The position numbers and the translations under genes are program-made. Under the pieces are notes generated by a model. That model did no database searches. It worked only from the letters and a program-made list of their open reading frames with translations, and was not told the origin of the DNA. Positions 7,650 through 19,587 of a stretch of 64,000 bases of DNA are shown here, one piece after another. Every line of letters starts with the position of its first letter. Position 1 is the stretch's first letter. The stretch is from Lutibacter oricola (GTDB lineage Bacteria > Bacteroidota > Bacteroidia > Flavobacteriales > Flavobacteriaceae), in the NCBI RefSeq assembly GCF_900106565.1, contig NZ_FNNJ01000005.1, positions 62,001 through 126,000 on the forward strand. Direction: 5' to 3'.

Positions 7650-10600
7650 ATGAACAAAATATTAGCTCAATTATATTCAACTCGTTTAATGGCTGTTTTA
7701 TTTATTGTATTTGCTGCTGCAATGGGTGTAGCAACATTTATTGAAAACGACCATGGAACTGAAACTGCAAAAGCCTTAGTATACAATGCTTGGTGGTTCG
7801 AACTTATTATGGTTATGTTTGCTATTAACTTTTTTGGAAACATATTTAAATACAAACTTTTAAGAAAAGAGAAGTTAGTAGTACTTGCCTTTCACCTTGC
7901 TTTTTTATTAATAATTATTGGTGCTGGTATTACAAGGTATGTAAGTTTTGAAGGTACAATGCCTATAAAAGAAGGTCAGGTAACCAATAAGTTTTTATCT
8001 CACGAAAACTACATAAGTATAGTAGTTAACGATGGTAACGAACAAAAAACACCTTTTCATAAACCAATTTTACTTTCTGCAATTAGCGACAATAACTTTA
8101 AATATTCTTCAAAATTTAGAGAAACACCAATTTCTGTAGAGCTTACAAACTATATTCCGAACGCTGTAGAATCTTTCGAAGAAAGTGAAACCGGTAAAGA
8201 GTATTTATTATTTGTAGAGTCTGGTGGTGGCGGAAGACATAACCATTACCTCGAAAGAGGAACATCGCAACTTGTACATGGTGTTTTAGTTGGTTTTGAC
8301 TCTAAAAATAAAAATACAATTGATTTAAGAACTAGCGGAGATAAAATTACTATTGAATCTACTGTTCCAGGAAATTTCTTTAGAATGAAAGACAGTTTTG
8401 AAGGAACTATTGCCAAAGATTCTGTTCAAGAATTTTCTTTATTAGCCGTTCATAATATTGCAGGTTTACAATTTGTAATACCTAAAAAAGCAATAAAAGG
8501 AAGTTATAAAACTACTTCTGGAGATAAAGAACAAGCCTCATTAGCTCAATTAGAATTTGATGTTACTGTAGGTGAAGAAACTAAACAAATAAAACTTAAA
8601 GGTGCAAATTTAGCCATTCAGCCACCAACTCAATTTACTGTTGGAAATTTAAATTTTAGAATGAATTACGGTTCACTTCAAAAAGAATTACCATTTAGCA
8701 TTAAATTAAACGATTTTCAACTGGATAAATATCCTGGTTCAAACAGTCCAATGTCTTTTGCAAGTGAGGTTACAGTTATTGACCCTAGCGAAACTTTTGA
8801 TTTTAGAATTTTTATGAATAATATTTTAAATTATCGAGGGTACAAATTTTTTCAATCTAGTTATTCAATAACAGAACAATATGAGGAAACTCATTTAAGC
8901 GTAAACCACGATTTTTGGGGTACGCTAATTACATATATTGGTTACTTTTTATTATACGCCGGGTTAGTTTTAATTTTATTTATGAAAGGAACGCGCTTTA
9001 GTTTTTTAAGAAAAAGCTTAAAGAAAATTAGAGATAAAAAAGTTACTACTATTTTAGTGCTAGCAATTCTAATGTCTGGAGTTTCTTTTGCGCAAAAACA
9101 CAACCATAGTTTAAACGAAACACAAATAGATTCTGCACTTGTTAGTAATGAAATAAGCAAAGAACACTCTGAAAAATTCTCAAGATTAATTATTCAGGAT
9201 GCTGGTGGTAGAATGAAACCTGTTCACACATATGCATCTGAATTATTAAGAAAAGTAAGCAAAAGCGATACTTTTAACGAAATGAATGCAACTCAGGTTT
9301 TGTTATCTATTCAACAAAACCCACGTTTATGGTTTCAAATCCCTGTAATATATATTGAAAAAGGGAATTCAAAATTAAGAGATATTATTGGAATAAAACA
9401 CGATGATAAGTACGCTACTTTAGCCAACTTTTTTGACGCTCAAGGAATGTATAAAATTTCTGAACTTCAACAAAAAGCTCATAAAAGCAATATAAAAAGT
9501 AAGTTCGAAAAAGATGTTATTAATGTAGACCGAAGAGTTAATTTATTGTACTCTGCTATTATGGGAGAAGTTCTTAGAATTTTCCCTGTTTTAGATGATC
9601 CAAACAATACTTGGGTTGCAAATCAAGATTTAAGTAAAGCAAATTACAAGGGAAGAGATTCAATTTTTGTAAAGCAAATTTTGCCAATTTATATTCAAAC
9701 GTTGGCAAAATCTAAATCTACAAACAATTACAAACAATCAGATGAATTATTAGATGGAATTATTAAATTTCAACAAAAATTTGGTAGTGCTGTTTATCCA
9801 GATGAAAATAAAATTGATTTAGAGATTGCATATAATAAGTATGATATTTTTAAAAAACTCTATAGTTACTATATGTACATTGGAACTCTTATGTTCTTAA
9901 TTGTAATATTTCAAATATTTAACAATAGTAAACTTGTAAACACATTAATTAAAATTTGCGCAACCATTATTATTGGTCTATTTTTAATGCATACTGGAGG
10001 TTTAATTGCTCGTTGGATTGTTAGTGGGCACGCGCCTTGGAGTAACGCCTACGAATCAATGATATACGTTGGTTGGGCAACAATGTTGTTTGGTCTAATC
10101 TTCGGAAGAAAATCTTCAATGACAATTGCTGCTACAGCATTTTTAACTGCTTTTATTTTAATGGTTGCACATTGGAATTGGATGGACCCAGAAATTGCCA
10201 ATCTTCAACCTGTACTTAACTCATATTGGCTAATGATTCACGTTGCAGTAATTGTTGCTAGTTATGGACCATTTGCTTTAGGTATGATTTTAGGTTTAAT
10301 TTCATTAATTCTAATGATTTTAACAACATCAAAAAACAAAGCCAAAATTAGTCCAATGATTAAAGAACTAACAATTATTAACGAAATGTCTTTAACTGTT
10401 GGTTTAACGCTTTTAACTATTGGTAACTTTTTAGGAGGTCAATGGGCAAACGAAAGTTGGGGACGTTATTGGGGTTGGGATCCAAAAGAAACTTGGGCGT
10501 TAATTAGTATTATGATTTATGCCTTTGTACTTCATTTACGTTTAGTACCTGGTTTAAGAAGTAAATTTACATTTAATTTAGCTTCAATTGCAGCATTTGC

Positions 10601-10769
10601 ATCTATATTAATGACATATTTTGGGGTTAACTTTTACTTATCTGGATTACACTCTTATGCTAGTGGAGATAAAGTAATAACACCAACCTTTGTATACTAT
10701 TCAATTGCAATTGTTGGGGTAATAGCTGTTTTCGCTTTATTTAAATTTAAAAAACACTACAAAAAATAA
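7650..10769 (+). CDS. ccsBA: CcsBA: fused cytochrome c heme-export and attachment synthetase (System II)
   Basis: A 1039-residue fusion of ResB/CcsB and CcsA. The N-terminal part (about 1-440) has several transmembrane helices and a large periplasmic domain. A further periplasmic stretch follows, and the C-terminal part (about 740-1039) is a polytopic CcsA domain. The WWD-type heme-binding motif GRYWGWDPKETW is near residues 938-949, and external histidines include the one in SGHAPWSNAYESM. The protein exports heme and attaches it to CxxCH apocytochromes in the periplasm. It is the only cytochrome c maturation gene in the window and could serve NorC. The -7 box TATTTTTG is at 7619-7626, 23 bp before the ATG. 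Confidence 0.93.
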   Translation: MNKILAQLYSTRLMAVLFIVFAAAMGVATFIENDHGTETAKALVYNAWWFELIMVMFAINFFGNIFKYKLLRKEKLVVLAFHLAFLLIIIGAGITRYVSFEGTMPIKEGQVTNKFLSHENYISIVVNDGNEQKTPFHKPILLSAISDNNFKYSSKFRETPISVELTNYIPNAVESFEESETGKEYLLFVESGGGGRHNHYLERGTSQLVHGVLVGFDSKNKNTIDLRTSGDKITIESTVPGNFFRMKDSFEGTIAKDSVQEFSLLAVHNIAGLQFVIPKKAIKGSYKTTSGDKEQASLAQLEFDVTVGEETKQIKLKGANLAIQPPTQFTVGNLNFRMNYGSLQKELPFSIKLNDFQLDKYPGSNSPMSFASEVTVIDPSETFDFRIFMNNILNYRGYKFFQSSYSITEQYEETHLSVNHDFWGTLITYIGYFLLYAGLVLILFMKGTRFSFLRKSLKKIRDKKVTTILVLAILMSGVSFAQKHNHSLNETQIDSALVSNEISKEHSEKFSRLIIQDAGGRMKPVHTYASELLRKVSKSDTFNEMNATQVLLSIQQNPRLWFQIPVIYIEKGNSKLRDIIGIKHDDKYATLANFFDAQGMYKISELQQKAHKSNIKSKFEKDVINVDRRVNLLYSAIMGEVLRIFPVLDDPNNTWVANQDLSKANYKGRDSIFVKQILPIYIQTLAKSKSTNNYKQSDELLDGIIKFQQKFGSAVYPDENKIDLEIAYNKYDIFKKLYSYYMYIGTLMFLIVIFQIFNNSKLVNTLIKICATIIIGLFLMHTGGLIARWIVSGHAPWSNAYESMIYVGWATMLFGLIFGRKSSMTIAATAFLTAFILMVAHWNWMDPEIANLQPVLNSYWLMIHVAVIVASYGPFALGMILGLISLILMILTTSKNKAKISPMIKELTIINEMSLTVGLTLLTIGNFLGGQWANESWGRYWGWDPKETWALISIMIYAFVLHLRLVPGLRSKFTFNLASIAAFASILMTYFGVNFYLSGLHSYASGDKVITPTFVYYSIAIVGVIAVFALFKFKKHYKK

Positions 10770-10820
10770 TTATTAGCTTTTAAAAAAATGTAAATTTGCA
10801 TTTCATTAAAATTAAAAAAC

Positions 10821-11336
10821 ATGTTTAATAAATATATAAAATTAGTAATAGCAGGTGCAATTGTAGTATGGTCGGTATTTCAATTTGTTGATGGAAATAT
10901 TATGAATGGTATTTCATTAATACTTTTGGCCGGTATTTTTGTATTCTTTTACTTTAAAAATGAGTTTATTTTATTAGCCTTTCTTCAACTTAGAAAACAA
11001 AATTTTGCAGGCGCTAGTAAATGGTTAACATATATTAAAAACCCTAGTTCTGCTTTAATTAAAAAGCAAGAAGGTTATTACAACTTTTTACAAGGTATTA
11101 TGGTTTCTCAAACAAACTTAACACAAGCTGAAAAATTCTTTAAAAAAGCTTTAAGCTTAGGTTTAAATATGAAACATGATGAAGCTATGGCTAAGTTACA
11201 ATTAGGTGGTATTGCAATGTCTAAAAGACGTAAACGTGAAGCAACTACGCTAATTAACGAGGCTAAAAAATTAGATTCACAAGGAGTTTTAAACGACCAA
11301 ATAAAAATGATGAAACAACAATTGAAAAAAATCTAA
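10821..11336 (+). CDS. Small membrane protein with TPR-like tail, unknown function
   Basis: A 171-residue protein with two N-terminal transmembrane helices (about 7-26 and 28-52). A cytoplasmic helical region follows with two helix-turn-helix repeats like tetratricopeptide units (EGYYNFLQGIM, LTQAEKFFKKALSLG). The positively charged end (KMMKQQLKKI) is typical of such proteins. It follows ccsBA by 51 bp on the same strand and may be co-transcribed with it, though the functions need not be linked. I do not recognise a characterised homologue. Transcription ends at the symmetric hairpin 11354-11384. Confidence 0.75.
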   Translation: MFNKYIKLVIAGAIVVWSVFQFVDGNIMNGISLILLAGIFVFFYFKNEFILLAFLQLRKQNFAGASKWLTYIKNPSSALIKKQEGYYNFLQGIMVSQTNLTQAEKFFKKALSLGLNMKHDEAMAKLQLGGIAMSKRRKREATTLINEAKKLDSQGVLNDQIKMMKQQLKKI

Positions 11337-11353
11337 TTTTCAATTTCAATCAT

Positions 11354-11384
11354 AAAAAAAGCGAAACAATTGTTGCGCTTTTTT
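11354..11384. terminator. Bidirectional terminator
   Basis: A near-perfect dyad, aaaaaaagcgaaacaa / ttgttgcgcttttttt, with A and T tracts on both sides. It lies between two convergent genes, so it can stop transcription from either strand. Confidence 0.85.
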
Positions 11385-11400
11385 ATATCTATTCTTTAAG

Positions 11401-13146
11401 TTATTCTAAAACTACAGGGCTTAACTCTTTATTGTATTGAATTAAATGCACACCATTGTTTTCGAAAGCTCCTAATATTTTTTTATCGAATCTAAACATA
11501 GAAGTTAGTCTTCTAGATTCACCAGCTTTTAAACCTTCTTCTAGGCTATCAAAAGATACTAACCTCATAACAGCATCATATGTAATATCAAATCCTTTTA
11601 AAGCATATTTTGTTGGTACAGAAGAATTCTTACTTCTGTATTTATTATAAAAAGATTTTACAGCCGTATTCTCTAAACTTAAAAAGTCTACAGAAGGATA
11701 TGTAAAATTTAAATTCCCCAATAAAACATTGTCAATTTTATCGAAATTTCTCCCTTTATTAAAAGCAAATAATTTAATAGTATGCTTCTCAGATTCGAAT
11801 GTTTTTAAACTATTAATAGCCGATGCTGTAGTTTCGTTCTCGTCACTAACCAAAATAATCCAGTTATTAGCCTTATCACTAAACTTTTCAATAAGTTTAG
11901 CATTATTAATAACTAAATTTTGCTTTTTATCTTTACGTTGTAATGGTTTTACTACAGAAATTGTTTGGATAGAATCGAATTTTTTAAATTCATTTACCGT
12001 TCTCCAAAGCCTTGTTTGCGAAGCCTTTTTACCATCGTTAATTACTATAACATTTTCACCTTTATAATTTTCCTTTAAGTAAGCAATTAAATGCTCATCT
12101 ACATGGTCTTTATCTGGTGCCGATTTTATTAAATTAGAATGTTTTAACGTATTTTGCTTGCTTGAATACATTGGCGCAATAACTGGTGCTTTTACATTTT
12201 TAGCTACCCAGAGTGCATTTTTATAAAACAATGGCCCAATTACAACATCTACATTATCAAAATTATTGTTTGAAACAATTGACTGTAATTTATAAGGTGA
12301 ATTTTCTGTATCAAAATAATCTAAATGCACATTTACACCCCTAGATTTTAATGAATCTATAGCCATTTGAGCTCCTAAATGAAAATCTGTTGAAATATTA
12401 ACCAATGAATTTGACCTATTAAAGCTATTACGCGATAAAGAATCTTTCATTTTATTAATTTGATACGGTAACATTAAAACAACATTTATTGTTTTTGAAG
12501 CATCAATATTTTCTACAAACAATTTAGGTACATCACTATTTATAGAGTCTAACTCAACATCATCTTGATTTGTAAGTGGTTTAATTCTTAAAACCATTCC
12601 CAATTTTAAACCTTCACTTAATGTTGGGTTTAATTTTAGAAGTTCAGCTTCTGTAACAGCATATCGTTTTGTTAAATTGTAAATAGTATCATCTTTAACT
12701 ACGGCGTGTACTTGGTATTTAGAATTATCTACAGCAATCTGAATAGGTTTTGGTATTGTTAAATGCATACCAGGTTTTAAACCTTCAACCAAACCATTGT
12801 TTGCTTTTTTTAATTCTTCAATAGAAATACCATATTGTTTGGAAATACCGTAAAAAGTTTCTTTTGCTTTTACAACATGTACACCTTCTGCAACCTTAAC
12901 AGGTTTTACATCAATTACTTTTTTACCATAATTTTTATTTGGTACAATAATAACTGTATTTGCACGTGGCTTTCTACTAACATCAGGATTTAATCTTAAT
13001 AAATCTTTAGTAGACATATTATAATCCTTGGCAATAGCCTTTATAGTTTCTCCTTTTTTAACAGTATAAGAAATGTACTTTTTTTGTTGAGCACAGCTAA
13101 TACTACTTATTAATAAAACTACTATTATAAATCTAATTCTATTCAT
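11401..13146 (-). CDS. Secreted LysM protein with receptor-like ligand-binding domain
   Basis: About 581 residues from the ATG at 13146; a TTG two codons upstream is the less likely start. The signal peptide ends in ISSISCAQ, so it could be a lipoprotein. Three LysM modules (about residues 23-71, 88-135 and 145-192) bind peptidoglycan. The remaining 370 residues look like a type I periplasmic-binding-protein fold (INVVLMLPYQINKM, VDVVIGPLFYKNA, APVIAPMYSSKQ), as in branched-chain amino acid receptors or LpoA. It lies 27 bp downstream of guaA on the same strand. It may be a cell-wall-bound regulator of envelope synthesis, but no function is proven by the sequence. Confidence 0.8.
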   Translation of the reverse strand: MNRIRFIIVVLLISSISCAQQKKYISYTVKKGETIKAIAKDYNMSTKDLLRLNPDVSRKPRANTVIIVPNKNYGKKVIDVKPVKVAEGVHVVKAKETFYGISKQYGISIEELKKANNGLVEGLKPGMHLTIPKPIQIAVDNSKYQVHAVVKDDTIYNLTKRYAVTEAELLKLNPTLSEGLKLGMVLRIKPLTNQDDVELDSINSDVPKLFVENIDASKTINVVLMLPYQINKMKDSLSRNSFNRSNSLVNISTDFHLGAQMAIDSLKSRGVNVHLDYFDTENSPYKLQSIVSNNNFDNVDVVIGPLFYKNALWVAKNVKAPVIAPMYSSKQNTLKHSNLIKSAPDKDHVDEHLIAYLKENYKGENVIVINDGKKASQTRLWRTVNEFKKFDSIQTISVVKPLQRKDKKQNLVINNAKLIEKFSDKANNWIILVSDENETTASAINSLKTFESEKHTIKLFAFNKGRNFDKIDNVLLGNLNFTYPSVDFLSLENTAVKSFYNKYRSKNSSVPTKYALKGFDITYDAVMRLVSFDSLEEGLKAGESRRLTSMFRFDKKILGAFENNGVHLIQYNKELSPVVLE

Positions 13147-13173
13147 ATACAATTGATTGATTTTAAGCTTAGT

Positions 13174-14706
13174 TTATTCCCACTCTATAGTTGCAGGTGG
13201 TTTAGAACTAATATCATACACTACTCTATTAACGCCTTTAACGTTATTTATTATTTTATTCGATGTTTTTTGTAAAAACTCGTAAGGTAAATTCACCCAA
13301 TCTGCAGTCATACCATCTGTAGATTCTACAGCTCTTAGTACTACAGCTTTTTCGTAAGTTCTTTCATCTCCCATTACACCTACTGAATTAACTGGTAACA
13401 ACATTGCTCCTGCTTGCCATACATCATTATATAAACCATCTTCTTTTAAACCTTGAATAAAAATATGATCTACTTCTTGTAACATTCTAACTTTATCGGC
13501 AGTAATATCACCTAAAATACGAATACCTAAACCTGGTCCAGGAAATGGATGACGACCTAACAATTCTGGATCTATCCCCATAGATTTTCCAACACGTCTT
13601 ACTTCATCTTTAAATATTTTATTTAAAGGTTCTACAATTTTCAACTTCATAAAATCTGGCAATCCTCCAACATTATGATGCGATTTAATTGTTGCTGAAG
13701 GTCCTCCTGTTGCAGAAACTGATTCTATAACATCTGGATAAATGGTTCCTTGTGCTAACCAACTAACATCTTGAATTTCGTGAGCTTCATCATCAAAAAC
13801 TTCAATAAAAACACGCCCTATAATTTTACGTTTTCCTTCAGGATCCGATTCTCCTTTCAATTCTTTCAAAAAACGTGCCGAAGCATCAACACCTTTTACA
13901 TTTAGACCCATATCTTTATACTGATCTAAAACACTTTCAAATTCATTTTTACGTAACAATCCGTTGTTTACAAAAATGCAATACAAGTTTTTACCAATTG
14001 CTTTTGAAATTAATACAGCTGCTACAGTAGAATCTACACCTCCAGATAAACCTAACACAACTTTATCGTTTCCAATTTTTTCTTTCAATTCGGCAACAGT
14101 AGTTTCAACAAAACACTCTGGTGTCCAAGTTTGCTCTAAACCAGCAATGTTTACTAAAAAGTTTTTTAGAATTGTTAAACCATCTTTTGAATGGTAAACT
14201 TCTGGGTGAAATTGAATTCCGTATGTAGCTTCTTCTTTAATTTTAAAAGCTGCATTCTTAACATCATGCGTACTGGCAATTAATTCATAAGATTCTGGTA
14301 AATCTAAAATAGTATCACTATGACTCATCCAAACTTGACTTCCTTCTGAAACTTCTTCAAAAAAGATTTCGCTTTCTTTTATAAAAGAAAGGTTTGCTCT
14401 ACCATATTCTCTTGTATTCGATGCACCAACTTCACCACCAAAATTGTGTGCTAAATATTGGGCTCCAAAACAAACTCCTAACAGAGGGAGTTTTCCTTTT
14501 ATTGAAGATAAATCTGGTTGTGGAGCATCTTCTGCTCTAACCGAAAATGGACTTCCAGAAAGGATTACCGCTTTGTAATCTTCTACATTAAAACTTTTAC
14601 TATTGTAAGGGAAAATTTCACAAAAAATGTTTAATTCTCTAACTCTTCGAGCAATCAACTGCGTGTATTGCGAACCGAAATCTAAAATAAGTACCTGATG
14701 TTGCAT
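13174..14706 (-). CDS. guaA: GMP synthase (glutamine-hydrolysing)
   Basis: A 510-residue enzyme converting XMP, glutamine and ATP to GMP. The class I glutaminase domain has catalytic Cys79 (GVCFGAQY) with His167 and Glu169 (FHPEV). The ATP-pyrophosphatase domain has the PP-loop SGGVDS at 221-226, and the dimerisation domain ends in the conserved PPATIEWE. I chose the ATG at 14706 ([13 protein letters not shown]), which matches the family's start, over a TTG two codons upstream. The -7 box TATTTTTG at 14710-14717 ends only three bases before this ATG, so the mRNA may be leaderless. The LysM-protein gene follows in the same direction. Confidence 0.96.
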   Translation of the reverse strand: MQHQVLILDFGSQYTQLIARRVRELNIFCEIFPYNSKSFNVEDYKAVILSGSPFSVRAEDAPQPDLSSIKGKLPLLGVCFGAQYLAHNFGGEVGASNTREYGRANLSFIKESEIFFEEVSEGSQVWMSHSDTILDLPESYELIASTHDVKNAAFKIKEEATYGIQFHPEVYHSKDGLTILKNFLVNIAGLEQTWTPECFVETTVAELKEKIGNDKVVLGLSGGVDSTVAAVLISKAIGKNLYCIFVNNGLLRKNEFESVLDQYKDMGLNVKGVDASARFLKELKGESDPEGKRKIIGRVFIEVFDDEAHEIQDVSWLAQGTIYPDVIESVSATGGPSATIKSHHNVGGLPDFMKLKIVEPLNKIFKDEVRRVGKSMGIDPELLGRHPFPGPGLGIRILGDITADKVRMLQEVDHIFIQGLKEDGLYNDVWQAGAMLLPVNSVGVMGDERTYEKAVVLRAVESTDGMTADWVNLPYEFLQKTSNKIINNVKGVNRVVYDISSKPPATIEWE

Positions 14707-16958
<2,252 letters not shown>

Positions 16959-16980
16959 AACATAAATTTATTATATTTTT

Positions 16981-17014
16981 AAAAGGCTGTTTCAATTGAA
17001 ACAGCCTTTTTTTT
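16981..17014 (+). terminator. Terminator after gyrB
   Basis: A perfect 15-bp inverted repeat, aaaaggctgtttcaa / ttgaaacagcctttt, followed by further T residues, 23 bp after the gyrB stop codon. Confidence 0.92.
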
Positions 17015-17057
17015 GATTACATTTTATTATATTTACATAATTTAAAACCCCAAAACA

Positions 17058-18068
17058 ATGAGAAAATTATCCCTATTCCTACTAGGGCTGCTATTCAGCA
17101 TGTCCGTTAAAGCACAAGAATTTGAATTATTACTATTAGCAAATGATGATGCAAGCTTACTAATGAAAAACTACATGACTCCTGTAATGGAAGGAATGCA
17201 ATCCGGAATGAATAATGGATGGTACCACACCGCCAAAACGCATAAAAAGCTTGGTTTCGACATCACCATTTTAGCAAATGCTGCTATGGTACCTACTTCA
17301 TCTCAATCTTTTGAATTTAATTCTGCAGATTATAAATATTTATCTAGCTCAAGCTCTACTATAAATACCATTATGGGAGGTGAAAATAATAGCACTATTG
17401 ACATTAGAATTCCCGAAGCTGGTAATTACAAAATTGCTAGTTTTACAATGCCAGATGGTATTAAGGATGATGTTCCATTAAGTGCAGTTCCATCCCCAAT
17501 GATACAAGCAAGCTTAGGTGTATTTAAAGGAACCGATTTATCAGTAAGATATTTACCTGAAATTAAAACTGACGACGTTGAAGGTAATTTAATTGGTTTA
17601 GGTGTTAAACATGACATTATGCAATATCTTGGTCCTTTAGATAAACTACCATTAAATATTGCTGTATTTGGCGGCTTTACTAAAATGGACGCCACCTATC
17701 TAATAGGAGACATTAATGGATTACAAGGCAGCAATCAAGAAGCTACTTTTGAATTAACAACTTATACAGCTCAAGCAATTGCATCGTTAGATTTCCCTGT
17801 TATTACTCTTTATGGAGGAATTGGTTACGAAAAAGGCACTTCAACCTTAAAATTAAACGGTACCTACGAGCTAGATTATACAATTGAAGGCACTAATACA
17901 ACAATTACAGAATCTGTAACCGACCCAATTAATATGGATTTTGACACTGATGGAATTAGCGCAAAAATTGGAGCAAGATTAAACATTGGTTTCTTCAAAA
18001 TATTTGGAGATTATTCAATTAAAAACTACAATACAGCAACAGCAGGTATTGCATTCAGCTTTAGATAA
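17058..18068 (+). CDS. DUF6588-like outer membrane protein
   Basis: A 336-residue protein with a cleavable signal peptide (SMSVKAQ|EF). The N-terminal region resembles flavobacterial proteins of the DUF6588 family (helical start, then GFDITILANAAMVP). The C-terminal two thirds alternate in beta strands (IGLGVKHDIMQYLG, LNIAVFGGFT, ISAKIGARLNIGFFKIFGDYS) and end in an aromatic residue plus Arg (AFSFR), as in outer-membrane beta barrels. It lies between gyrB and mdh on the same strand but is separated from each by a terminator or a gap of over 150 bp. The biological role is unknown and the family name is from memory. Confidence 0.72.
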   Translation: MRKLSLFLLGLLFSMSVKAQEFELLLLANDDASLLMKNYMTPVMEGMQSGMNNGWYHTAKTHKKLGFDITILANAAMVPTSSQSFEFNSADYKYLSSSSSTINTIMGGENNSTIDIRIPEAGNYKIASFTMPDGIKDDVPLSAVPSPMIQASLGVFKGTDLSVRYLPEIKTDDVEGNLIGLGVKHDIMQYLGPLDKLPLNIAVFGGFTKMDATYLIGDINGLQGSNQEATFELTTYTAQAIASLDFPVITLYGGIGYEKGTSTLKLNGTYELDYTIEGTNTTITESVTDPINMDFDTDGISAKIGARLNIGFFKIFGDYSIKNYNTATAGIAFSFR

Positions 18069-18231
18069 TTAAAACTTAATATTTTAGTCTATTATTGCTC
18101 TTTTAAGGTCTAAAAAATATGATAAAAATCAGCAATATCGATTTCGTAATTAGCTAAAAATGTATTGATAAATTAATTTAAAAATTAGTACTTTTATACC
18201 TCTTAAAAACAACAATATAAAATAATAAAAT

Positions 18232-19155
18232 ATGAAAGTTACAGTAGTAGGAGCTGGTGCAGTAGGTGCAAGTTGTGCTGAATACATCGCTATTAAAGAT
18301 TTCGCTGCAGAAGTAGTGTTAGTTGACATTAAAGAAGGTTTTGCTGAAGGTAAAGCTATGGACTTAATGCAGTGTGCTTCTTTAAACGGATTTGACACTC
18401 AAATCTCAGGAGCAACAAACGATTACTCTAAAACTGCAGGAAGTGATGTTGCAGTAATTACAAGTGGTATTCCAAGAAAACCAGGAATGACTCGTGAAGA
18501 ATTAATTGGTATTAACGCTGGAATCGTTAAAACAGTTTCTGAAAACTTAATTAAGTATTCTCCTGAAGTTATTATCATTGTGGTTTCTAACCCAATGGAT
18601 ACTATGGCTTACTTAGCTCACAAAGCAACTGGATTACCTAAAAACAGAGTAATTGGTATGGGTGGAGCTTTAGATAGCGCACGTTTCAAATTCAGATTAG
18701 CTGAAGCTTTAGAATGCCCTGCATCAGATGTTGATGGTATGGTAATTGGAGGTCACAGTGATACAGGTATGGTTCCATTAATTGGAAAAGCTGCCCGTAA
18801 CAGTGTAAAAGTTTCTGAATTCTTATCTGAAGAAAGAATGCAAGAAGTTGTAGAAGCTACTAAAGTTGGTGGTGCTACATTAACTAAATTATTAGGAACT
18901 AGTGCTTGGTACGCTCCAGGTGCTGCAGTATCTGAAATGGTTAAAGCTATTGCTTTAGATTCTAAAAAAATATTCCCTTGTTCAGCATTATTAGATGGTG
19001 AGTATGGTTTATCTGATTTATCAATTGGTGTACCATGTATTATTGGTAAAAACGGTATTGAGCAAATTGTTGAAGTTGAATTAACTGATGCAGAAAAAGA
19101 AAAATTACAAGCTAGTGCAGTTGGTGTAAAAGCAACTAATGCTTTATTAGACTAA
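18232..19155 (+). CDS. mdh: Malate dehydrogenase
   Basis: A 307-residue LDH-like malate dehydrogenase that oxidises L-malate to oxaloacetate with NAD in the TCA cycle. The Rossmann nucleotide loop GAGAVGAS is at residues 7-14, followed by Asp in VLVDIKEG for NAD specificity. The substrate loop has the IPRKPGMTREEL arginines (typical of MDH rather than LDH), and the catalytic His lies in GGHSDTGMVP. The length is that of the bacterial LDH-like MDH group. The gene is monocistronic and ends at a perfect hairpin (19180-19214). Confidence 0.96.
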   Translation: MKVTVVGAGAVGASCAEYIAIKDFAAEVVLVDIKEGFAEGKAMDLMQCASLNGFDTQISGATNDYSKTAGSDVAVITSGIPRKPGMTREELIGINAGIVKTVSENLIKYSPEVIIIVVSNPMDTMAYLAHKATGLPKNRVIGMGGALDSARFKFRLAEALECPASDVDGMVIGGHSDTGMVPLIGKAARNSVKVSEFLSEERMQEVVEATKVGGATLTKLLGTSAWYAPGAAVSEMVKAIALDSKKIFPCSALLDGEYGLSDLSIGVPCIIGKNGIEQIVEVELTDAEKEKLQASAVGVKATNALLD

Positions 19156-19179
19156 TTATAGTTTATAATAAATTATTTA

Positions 19180-19214
19180 AAAAGCTCCTCAAATATTAAT
19201 TTGAGGAGCTTTTA
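19180..19214. terminator. Terminator between mdh and VOC gene
   Basis: Inverted repeat aaaagctcctcaaat / atttgaggagctttt with A and T tracts on either side, between convergent genes and likely to act in both directions. Confidence 0.9.
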
Positions 19215-19236
19215 TTTTTCAAAAAAATCAATTAAT

Positions 19237-19575
19237 TTAATTATCAGACCAAACAGCTAATTCATTCCCTGAAGGATCTAAAAAATGAAATCTTCTTCCC
19301 CCTGGAAAAGAAAATATTTCTTTTGAAATAATTCCATTAAACGATACTATTTTATCTTTAACTTTTTGAAGATTTTTATGGTACAACACAATTAATGCTC
19401 CATTTACAATTTCGCTTCCAGAATACTCAAAACCACCCTCCAAACCACTTTCTGAAAAAGAGGTATAATTTGGACCGTAATCTTTAAATTTCCAATCAAA
19501 ACAATTAGAATAAAAACTTTTTATTTCTTTAATATTCTTAGTTTTAAATTCAATATAATTTATATGGTTTTCCAT
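19237..19575 (-). CDS. VOC-superfamily (glyoxalase-like) protein
   Basis: A 112-residue protein with the vicinal-oxygen-chelate fold: HINYIEFKTKNIKEIKSFYSNCFDWKF at the start, and a closing strand with GRRFHFLDPSGNELAVW. These are the paired beta-alpha-beta-beta-beta modules of glyoxalase, bleomycin-resistance and dioxygenase proteins. Candidate metal ligands are His3, Glu7 and Glu107. The substrate cannot be told from sequence. It lies 12 bp downstream of fhs on the same strand and is probably co-transcribed with it. Confidence 0.8.
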   Translation of the reverse strand: MENHINYIEFKTKNIKEIKSFYSNCFDWKFKDYGPNYTSFSESGLEGGFEYSGSEIVNGALIVLYHKNLQKVKDKIVSFNGIISKEIFSFPGGRRFHFLDPSGNELAVWSDN

Positions 19576-19587
19576 AATAATTTAAGT

